Assembly (NCBI GenBank): GCA_002424645.1 | Contig: DIKU01000142.1 | Span: 9,646 to 17,365, forward strand | Length of the DNA stretch: 7,720 nucleotides | Origin: Pelobacter sp. UBA5610 | GTDB taxonomy: Bacteria > Desulfobacterota > Desulfuromonadia > Desulfuromonadales > Syntrophotaleaceae | Direction of reading: 5' to 3' | Shown: one piece after another, positions 1-4,933 of the stretch | Layout of the letters: the number at the start of each line of letters is the position of its first letter | Numbering within the stretch: the stretch's first letter is position 1 | Translations under genes and position numbers: made by a program | The notes under the pieces: generated by a model | What the model was told of the DNA's origin: nothing | Seen by the model: only the letters and a program-made list of their open reading frames with translations | Database searches by the model: none

Positions 1-96
1 TGAACGGGGAGATATAATTAGCTGCGCTTCTGATTCTAAAATCGCCACAGGTCCCGTCTCGTAATCTCGACACTCCACTTTTTGAGCCTTACCCAT
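1..96 (-). CDS. Possible partial gene downstream of nfnB, unknown product
   Basis: An ATG at 96-94 lies 3 bases past the nfnB stop codon (TAA at 102-100) and opens a frame of 32 codons without a stop up to the window edge. It begins MGKAQKVECRDYETGPVAIL. I do not recognise the product and see no domain motif in this fragment. The tight spacing would suit a third gene of the nfn operon. No Shine-Dalgarno sequence precedes the ATG, so it would rely on coupling to nfnB. The codons include several that are less common in the nfn genes (CTA, ATA, TTA, CGA), which weakens the case. No hairpin terminator is visible between nfnB and the edge, so transcription probably continues. It may equally be untranslated sequence that is open by chance. 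Confidence 0.3.
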   Translation of the reverse strand, partial: MGKAQKVECRDYETGPVAILESEAQLIISPRS

Positions 97-99
97 AAC

Positions 100-1536
100 T
101 TAGGCAGGGCGTGTCGGATATGTGGCTTTTTCACCACCTAGATAATCCCCTATCCTTTTACTCCCGGATTTGCCGTCACCCATTGCCAGTATGACCGTTG
201 CGCCACCGCGCACGATGTCACCACCTGCAAAGACCCCGGGCAGATTGGTGGCACCGTTTTCATCGGTTTCAATGTTACCCCATTTATTCAGTTTCAACTC
301 CGGAGCGGTCGCGGTCAGAAGTGGATTGGCGCGGGTTCCGATGGCGTTGACCACCACATCGACTTCCAGAACAAAGGTGTCGTCCTCGATGGGCACCGGC
401 CGACGGCGCCCGGAGGCGTCGGGTTCTCCGAGTTCCATGCGCTGGCAGAGCAGGCCTTTGACCCAGCCGTTTTCATCTCCGAGGATTTCCAGGGGGGCCG
501 CCAGCAAAATAAATTCGATCCCTTCTTCCTTGGCATGATGGCTTTCTTCGATCCGTGCCGGCATTTCCTTCTCGGTGCGCCGGTAAAGGATGATGGAGCG
601 CTCCGCGCCCAGCCGTCGGGAGGTGCGTACAGCGTCCATGGCGGTGTTGCCGCCGCCGATGACCGCGACCCGTTTGCCGCGGATGATCGGTGTAGGCATA
701 TCATCACGCCAGGCGGCCATCAGGTTGACCCGGGTCAAGTACTCGTTGGCGGAGTAGACGCCTTTGAGGTTTTCGCCATCGATGTTCAACATGACCGGCA
801 ATCCGGCTCCGTTCCCGATAAAGACGGCGTCGAACTCCTCGCGCAGTTCATCGAGAGCCACCGTTTTGCCGACCACCACATTGCACTCGATCTCAACGCC
901 GAGATCTTTGAGGCGCTCTACCTCGATATCGACGATACGCTTTGGCAGGCGAAACTCGGGGATACCGTAGCGCAACACGCCGCCGGTATCATGCAGGGCT
1001 TCGAACAGTGTGACGGCGTGCCCTTTGCGGGCCAATTCGCCGGCCATGGTGAGTCCGGCGGGACCCGATCCGACAATGGAGACTTTGTGTCCGGTGGGTG
1101 ACGGCCGTTCTTCTCCGTGCAGTTTGTCGGGGTGAGCCAAGGCCCAGTCGGCAACAAACCTTTCCAGATAACCGATGGCCACCGGGTCACCTTTGGCACC
1201 GCGCACGCAGATCTGCTCGCACTGGGTCTCCTGGGGGCAGACCCGGCCACAGACGGCCGGCAGGGTGTTGTCAGCCAGCAGGATACGTGCGGCTTCGGGC
1301 AGGTCACCCACGGCCAGGGCGGCGATAAATTCCGGGATGCGAACCCGCACCGGACAGCCGGCGACACAGGGACGGGATTTGCACAGCAGGCAACGCTGGG
1401 CTTCGCGCATGGCCAGTTCTTCGGTGAGCCCCCGGTTGACTTCCTCGAAGTTGCCAATGCGGCGGCCGGGGTCCTGTTCGGGCATTTTTACCCGTTCAAT
1501 AGCCATGCGTTCTTTGGGAGTCAGATCTTTTTTCAT
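100..1536 (-). CDS. nfnB: NADH-dependent ferredoxin:NADP+ oxidoreductase, large subunit NfnB (GltD-like)
   Basis: This is the large, bifurcating subunit of the soluble cytoplasmic NfnAB complex (NADH + 2 reduced ferredoxin + 2 NADP+ + H+ = NAD+ + 2 oxidised ferredoxin + 2 NADPH). Length is 478 residues, normal for the family. The N-terminal part has eight cysteines in two groups (C49, C52, C57, C61 and C96, C100, C106, C110) for two [4Fe-4S] clusters. E125 in GYLERF sits where related enzymes use a Glu (or Gln) cluster ligand. An FAD-binding Rossmann motif GSGPAG is at 156-161, the second nucleotide-binding loop GGGNTAMD (expected for NADP(H)) at 294-301, and the C-terminal FAD motif FAGGD at 436-440. 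The start gives the family-typical MKKDLTPKERMAIERVKMPE. It lies 8 bases after nfnA and has no clear Shine-Dalgarno site, suggesting translational coupling. The same fold serves as the glutamate synthase small subunit, but no glutamate synthase large-subunit gene is visible and the partner is nfnA, so NfnB is the better call. Confidence 0.93.
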   Translation of the reverse strand: MKKDLTPKERMAIERVKMPEQDPGRRIGNFEEVNRGLTEELAMREAQRCLLCKSRPCVAGCPVRVRIPEFIAALAVGDLPEAARILLADNTLPAVCGRVCPQETQCEQICVRGAKGDPVAIGYLERFVADWALAHPDKLHGEERPSPTGHKVSIVGSGPAGLTMAGELARKGHAVTLFEALHDTGGVLRYGIPEFRLPKRIVDIEVERLKDLGVEIECNVVVGKTVALDELREEFDAVFIGNGAGLPVMLNIDGENLKGVYSANEYLTRVNLMAAWRDDMPTPIIRGKRVAVIGGGNTAMDAVRTSRRLGAERSIILYRRTEKEMPARIEESHHAKEEGIEFILLAAPLEILGDENGWVKGLLCQRMELGEPDASGRRRPVPIEDDTFVLEVDVVVNAIGTRANPLLTATAPELKLNKWGNIETDENGATNLPGVFAGGDIVRGGATVILAMGDGKSGSKRIGDYLGGEKATYPTRPA

Positions 1537-1544
1537 GATGTATA

Positions 1545-2402
1545 TTATCGTTTCACTTTGGTGATTTTTTCACGCAATTCTTCGGGTAGTTCGGAAAGGA
1601 TTTTGGCCTCGGTTTCCCGGTACATGGACAGCCGGTCAATCAGTAGCCCGAAGTCGACCAGGTGGCCGTCGAACTCCGGTCCGTCGACGCAGGCGAATTT
1701 GGTTTCGTCGCCGACCTTGACGCGACAGCCACCGCACATCCCGGTGCCATCGATCATGATGGGGTTGAGGCTGACAATGGTTTTGATCCCGTACGGACGG
1801 GTAAGTTCGGCCACGGCCCGCATCATGGGAACGGGGCCGATGGCAAAAACCGCTGCCGGTCGTTTGTCCGGGTCATCGATCAATTCTTGCAGGGCATGGG
1901 TTACGAATCCCTTTCGCCCGAGGCTGCCGTCTTCGGTAGCGATGAGAACCGTATCGGAAAAGGCACTCAGTTCATCGGCCAAGATGATGAAGGGCTTGGA
2001 TCTTCCTCCGATAATGGTGGTTACCTCATTGCCCGCGTCCGCCAGAGCCTTGGCCAGGGGATACAAAACCGCGGTTCCGAGCCCTCCACCCACGCAGGCG
2101 ATGCGCCCCCATATGTCAATCTCGGTTGCTTTCCCGAGGGGGCCGGCGATATCGCGTAGGGAACCGCCGACGGGAGTGTTGGCGATTTTAAGGGTCGAGG
2201 TGCCGACGGCCTGAATGAACAGGGTGATGGTGCCGGCCTGCGGGTCGGCATCACCTATGGTCAAGGGGATGCGTTCACCACCTGCTTCGGGATGTATTAT
2301 GACAAACTGGCCCGGTTGTCGGGCTTTGGCAATGCGCGGAGCGCGGATCACCATGCGGTGCACATTGGGAGCCAGTGTGACGTTTTGCAGAACTTCAAAC
2401 AT
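1545..2402 (-). CDS. nfnA: NADH-dependent ferredoxin:NADP+ oxidoreductase, small subunit NfnA (dihydroorotate dehydrogenase electron-transfer-like)
   Basis: This is the small subunit of NfnAB. In the characterised enzyme it holds one FAD and a [2Fe-2S] cluster and handles NAD(H), passing electrons to or from NfnB. The 285 residues match the family length. An N-terminal ferredoxin-reductase-type FAD domain has RIPLTIGDAD at 44-53. The NAD-binding domain has GGGLGTAVLYPLAKAL at 105-120. The cluster motif near the C terminus is DGTGMCGGCRV at 218-228 plus C238, giving D218, C223, C226 and C238. One Asp and three Cys is the unusual ligand set known for Nfn small subunits; ordinary PyrK proteins use four Cys. 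The start ATG is preceded by GGAG at 2411-2408 with 5 bases between. Older annotations call this family sulfide dehydrogenase subunit (SudB) or PyrK-like. The adjacent nfnB and the Asp ligand favour NfnA. Confidence 0.93.
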   Translation of the reverse strand: MFEVLQNVTLAPNVHRMVIRAPRIAKARQPGQFVIIHPEAGGERIPLTIGDADPQAGTITLFIQAVGTSTLKIANTPVGGSLRDIAGPLGKATEIDIWGRIACVGGGLGTAVLYPLAKALADAGNEVTTIIGGRSKPFIILADELSAFSDTVLIATEDGSLGRKGFVTHALQELIDDPDKRPAAVFAIGPVPMMRAVAELTRPYGIKTIVSLNPIMIDGTGMCGGCRVKVGDETKFACVDGPEFDGHLVDFGLLIDRLSMYRETEAKILSELPEELREKITKVKR

Positions 2403-2419
2403 GTTCTCTCCATCAGATT

Positions 2420-2445
2420 AAAAACGGGGAGTGACCGAGAACTCC
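2420..2445 (-). promoter_or_regulatory. Possible attenuator-like hairpin in the nfnA leader
   Basis: Read on the minus strand, GGAGT (2445-2441) can pair with ACTCC (2432-2428) across an 8-base loop. CCG and a run of five T (2424-2420) follow. It ends 17 bases before the nfnA start codon and just upstream of its ribosome-binding site. The geometry is that of a weak intrinsic terminator inside a leader. The stem is only 5 bp, so chance occurrence is quite possible. Confidence 0.2.
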
Positions 2446-2720
2446 GAAGCAGGAAGCCCTCTCTGTTTTGCACTATCAGTACTCATCGATCTTCTCAGCC
2501 ATGGGGCTTTTTCGCACATATCCTGGCTTAGCCACTAAATAGATCGATTCCTTTCGGTACTTAATCGATATATTACAGGGATCCTTTCCAGGTGCGTTTC
2601 GCCCGGAAAATCAGTTTTTTGGCGAAAGGTGTCCCACGATGATTGCGTAAATTACAGGGGGTATCATCTGGGCCGGATCGGATAATAAGCATGAAAGCAT
2701 CATAGCGTGGCTGATATTCC

Positions 2721-2748
2721 GGCAGCGCATGCGTGTTCTTTGGAATTT
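2721..2748 (-). repeat. Intergenic repeat copy 1, beyond the gdhA terminator
   Basis: This block matches 4831-4859 at 24 of 29 aligned positions with one gap. The shared core on the plus strand is GGCAG(C/T)GCATGCG followed by a T-rich stretch and TGGAATTT. An AGGGGG(T/C)ATC block (2656-2665) sits further along in the same order as in the second copy (4744-4753). The distance between the two blocks is 65 bases here and 87 there. Both copies have the same orientation relative to their upstream gene. The function is unknown. Confidence 0.45.
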
Positions 2749-2754
2749 TATGTC

Positions 2755-2791
2755 GGATCGCTCCACCAAACTTTGTTTGATGGAGCGATCC
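2755..2791 (-). terminator. Hairpin terminator of gdhA
   Basis: A 17-bp stem (arms 2755-2771 and 2775-2791) with a 3-base loop begins 21 bases past the gdhA stop codon. In minus-strand RNA every pair forms, including one G-U wobble. In plus-strand RNA that position is a C-A mismatch, which favours the minus strand as the functional one. The T-run after the stem is poor on the minus strand (GACATAAAATT) but better on the plus strand (GTTTTT). The hairpin may act mainly as a 3'-end stabiliser or work from both sides. Confidence 0.75.
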
Positions 2792-2812
2792 GTTTTTCAT
2801 CAGGGGGACCCG

Positions 2813-4162
2813 TCAGACTAGCCCCAGAGCAAGCATGGCCTTGGCGACTTTGATGAAGCCCGCAATATTTGCACCGTTCACCAGATTGCCTGGCGTGCCA
2901 AATTCCAAGGCCGTCTCGGCAACGTTCTTGTGGATGTTGATCATGATTTCGTGCAGCTTTTTCTCGGTAAACTCAAAGGACCAAGAGTCCCGGCTGGCAT
3001 TCTGCTGCATTTCCAATGCCGAGGTCGCAACGCCTCCGGCATTGGCGGCCTTGGCCGGACCGTAGGCGATCTTGGCATCGAGGAAAACACTAACCCCTTC
3101 AGGCGTGGTGGGCATATTGGCCCCTTCGCCGACGGCGATGCAACCGTTCTTAACCAGGGTTGCGGCATCCTTACCAGTCAGTTCGTTCTGCGTGGCGCAG
3201 GGGAAGGCAACCTGGCAAGGGATGTCCCAGATGTTGCCGTTTTCGGTGTAAACCGCGTCGGAGTGATAGCTTACATAGTCACGAATGCGGCGACGCTCGA
3301 CTTCCTTGAGCTGTTTGACGAGGTCAAGATCTATTCCTCTCTGGTGATAAAGGACGCCATTGGAATCGGAGCAGGCCACAATCTTTGCACCGAGATGGGA
3401 CAGTTTTTCCATGGCATAGATGGCCACATTGCCTGAGCCTGAGATCGTACAGAGCTTGCCTTCCAGCGAGTCGCCGCGGGCTTTGAGCATCTCTTCAACG
3501 AAGTAGACGGTACCGTATCCGGTCGCTTCGGTGCGCACGAGGGAACCGCCCCAGCTAAGGCCTTTTCCTGTCAGTACGCCGGCTTCGTACTTGTTGGTGA
3601 TGCGTTTGTATTGACCGAACATGTAGCCGATTTCGCGGCCACCGACTCCGATATCGCCGGCAGGAACGTCGGTGTGCTCACCCAGGTGGCGGTACATTTC
3701 GGTCATGAAGCTTTGGCAAAAGCGCATGATTTCACTGTCGGATTTGCCTTTAGGATCGAAGTCGGATCCTCCCTTGCCACCACCGATTGGCATCCCCGTA
3801 AGGGAATTTTTAAATATCTGTTCAAATCCAAGAAATTTTATAATTCCAAGATAGACCGAAGGGTGAAAGCGCAACCCGCCCTTGTAGGGACCAAGGGCAC
3901 TGTTGAATTCGACGCGGAATCCACGATTGATATGCACCTGCCCCTGATCATCCTGCCATGGTACCCGGAAAATAATCTGGCGCTCCGGTTCGCAAATCCG
4001 CTCAATGATCTTATATTCACGAAACTCCGGATATTTGCCAAGAACGGGTCCGAGTGACTCGAGGACTTCTCGAACGGCCTGATGAAACTCCGATTCACCA
4101 GGGTTGCGCGCTAACACTTCTTGATATATCGGAGCAACTTTTTCATCCAGCAATACGGTCAT
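2813..4162 (-). CDS. gdhA: NADP-type glutamate dehydrogenase
   Basis: This enzyme makes glutamate from 2-oxoglutarate, ammonium and NADPH in the cytoplasm, and is reversible. The 449 residues match the hexameric bacterial GdhA family. The substrate-domain motifs are intact: PYKGGLRFHPSV at 92-103, PIGGGKGGSDFDPKGKSD at 125-142 with catalytic K130, and DVPAGDIGVGGREIGY at 165-180 with the PAGD Asp at 170. The coenzyme domain has GSGNVA at 242-247. The following strand ends in CSDSNG (264-269), where Ser-Asp-Ser is typical of NADP-preferring enzymes, so I infer NADPH use. The C terminus (GTPGNLVNGANIAGF) is also canonical. The start has a strong AGGAGG. The gene is monocistronic by layout, with a hairpin after it and a 771-base gap before it. 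The only small departure seen is Tyr at 104 where Asn is common in the family (HPSVN). Confidence 0.97.
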   Translation of the reverse strand: MTVLLDEKVAPIYQEVLARNPGESEFHQAVREVLESLGPVLGKYPEFREYKIIERICEPERQIIFRVPWQDDQGQVHINRGFRVEFNSALGPYKGGLRFHPSVYLGIIKFLGFEQIFKNSLTGMPIGGGKGGSDFDPKGKSDSEIMRFCQSFMTEMYRHLGEHTDVPAGDIGVGGREIGYMFGQYKRITNKYEAGVLTGKGLSWGGSLVRTEATGYGTVYFVEEMLKARGDSLEGKLCTISGSGNVAIYAMEKLSHLGAKIVACSDSNGVLYHQRGIDLDLVKQLKEVERRRIRDYVSYHSDAVYTENGNIWDIPCQVAFPCATQNELTGKDAATLVKNGCIAVGEGANMPTTPEGVSVFLDAKIAYGPAKAANAGGVATSALEMQQNASRDSWSFEFTEKKLHEIMINIHKNVAETALEFGTPGNLVNGANIAGFIKVAKAMLALGLV

Positions 4163-4166
4163 GTTT

Positions 4167-4172
4167 CCTCCT
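4167..4172 (-). promoter_or_regulatory. Strong ribosome-binding site of gdhA
   Basis: AGGAGG read on the minus strand ends 4 bases before the gdhA ATG at 4162. It is the strongest Shine-Dalgarno site next to any gene here and fixes the start choice. Confidence 0.85.
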
Positions 4173-4188
4173 GTTTGATTTAAGGTTG

Positions 4189-4217
4189 TGCATAAAAAAA
4201 AGGCAAAATCGTGTCAA
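4189..4217 (-). promoter_or_regulatory. Candidate sigma-70-type promoter of gdhA
   Basis: On the minus strand a perfect TTGACA (4217-4212) is followed after 17 bases by TATGCA (4194-4189), which fits the -10 consensus only in its first three positions. A T-rich spacer and AT-rich upstream sequence support a promoter location. Transcription would start near 4182 and leave a leader of about 20 bases containing the AGGAGG site. The weak -10 hexamer is the main doubt; an activator may be needed. Confidence 0.4.
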
Positions 4218-4830
4218 AAATTAGGCAGAGGAATGATAGTTTAAGTTTAGCTAGGATGTCCAGAGAAAAACAAAGGCAAGATGAGCTATTGTGCAAAAAA
4301 AATAAACAAGAAATGCTCAAAAAATAATCGTAGAATATCGGAATGCAAGATTTGTCGGTTTAGGAGGGAAATTCTCGCATCGGCGAGAGGACAAAGAATT
4401 TTGCAACGGATCTATCTGCTAAAAGAAGGATGTGAGACATGTCCAGTTACAATCTGGAAGGAATATCTCCACCCGCAAAGGGGATTTACATGGATCTTAT
4501 TCAGTTTTCGAATGGGAGGGTGCATGCATATGGAGACAGGTTATTGGCCGCATAGCTGGGACTGTTCTCACCGTGGCTACCTGAATTCCCCGTTCCTCTC
4601 ACAAGCATTTGTCCGGCCCGGATTGAATTGAGGCAGCGCCTTTAAAGGGCAACCTACGGTGACAATCAAGACGCCCATGACAGGACCAAGTTGCCGATTT
4701 GACGCTGGCTACTGGCCATGGTATTTCATGATCAACTCCAGCAAGGGGGCATCTTTTGTCTTCTCGGCTAAGCGACCCGTATACAATCAGTAGATCGCCT
4801 GGAAAATAGGCCATGGCATCCGGCCAGAAT

Positions 4831-4859
4831 GGCAGTGCATGCGGTTTTTTTTGGAATTT
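4831..4859 (-). repeat. Intergenic repeat copy 2, beyond the terminator of the 860-residue gene
   Basis: This is the partner of the block at 2721-2748, matching at 24 of 29 aligned positions. It lies about 36 bases beyond the terminator of the 860-residue gene on the minus strand, much as copy 1 lies just beyond the gdhA hairpin. The GCATGC core is self-complementary. The T-run is longer here by one base. Confidence 0.45.
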
Positions 4860-4894
4860 GCGCCTCACCTGACTTTGTATGGTAGATAGGTCCG

Positions 4895-4922
4895 ATAAAA
4901 AGCCCGACTCATGTTGGGCTTT
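4895..4922 (-). terminator. Intrinsic terminator of the 860-residue gene
   Basis: The minus strand reads AAAGCCCAAC, loop ATGA, then GTCGGGCTTTTTAT: a 10-position stem with one A-C mismatch followed by a T-run. It begins 11 bases past the stop codon at 4934. On the plus strand the mismatch becomes a G-U pair but the T-run is interrupted by C, so it may terminate in both directions. Confidence 0.8.
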
Positions 4923-4933
4923 CCTTCTGGGAA

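Larger units (their letters stand above)
2403..2754 (-). other. Non-coding gap and leader upstream of nfnAB
   Basis: The stretch between the gdhA terminator and the nfnA start holds no gene I would accept. A 75-codon minus frame at 2573-2800 starts inside the gdhA terminator and shares sequence with a frame in the next intergenic gap only because both cross the same repeat, so I treat it as chance. The nfnAB promoter must lie here, but I cannot point to a convincing -35/-10 pair. The nfnA-proximal 30 bases contain a possible attenuator-like hairpin, listed separately. Confidence 0.6.
4163..4933 (-). other. 771-base gap between the 860-residue gene and gdhA
   Basis: The gap holds the candidate gdhA promoter, an AT-rich stretch (about 4180-4370), a small perfect 6-bp hairpin (4373-4388, loop ATCG, no T-run), repeat copy 2 and the terminator of the upstream gene. 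A 116-codon plus-strand frame at 4281-4631 and an 89-codon minus-strand frame at 4599-4868 are open, but neither looks like a recognisable protein. The plus frame has two CxxC pairs, discussed among the findings. The central part (about 4390-4740) is not explained by anything I can identify. Confidence 0.6.

Noticed and set aside
100..1536. Glutamate synthase small subunit (GltD) as the identity of the 478-residue protein
   Set aside because: The family is shared, but no glutamate synthase large-subunit gene is visible, and the coupled upstream gene is an NfnA with the Asp plus three Cys cluster motif.
1117..2214. 365-codon plus-strand frame opposite nfnA and nfnB
   Set aside because: It is antisense to both nfn genes, whose motifs are intact and leave no doubt about the coding strand. 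It is a shadow of GC-rich codon use.
2459..2515. Plus-strand terminator formed by AGCCATGGGGCTTTTT
   Set aside because: The stem is only 4 bp and there is no plus-strand gene upstream of it to terminate.
2573..2800. 75-codon minus-strand frame between gdhA and nfnA
   Set aside because: It starts inside the gdhA terminator hairpin, has no ribosome-binding site and crosses the intergenic repeat.
4201..4217. Sigma-54-like -24/-12 element upstream of gdhA (TTGACACGATTTTGCC on the minus strand)
   Set aside because: It resembles the TGGCACG-N4-TTGC consensus, and a nitrogen gene would suit it, but the GA and GC dinucleotides are 9 bases apart instead of the required 10 and the -24 GG is GA. The same bases make a better TTGACA -35 element.
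4373..4388. Perfect 6-bp hairpin TCTCGC-ATCG-GCGAGA
   Set aside because: No T-run or nearby gene end gives it a role, and a stem this short is expected by chance in a gap of this size.
4599..4868. 89-codon minus-strand frame between the 860-residue gene and gdhA
   Set aside because: No recognisable domain. Its only resemblance to another frame in the window (2573-2800) is explained by the shared intergenic repeat. Residue composition (many Pro, Cys, His, Trp) looks like translated non-coding DNA.
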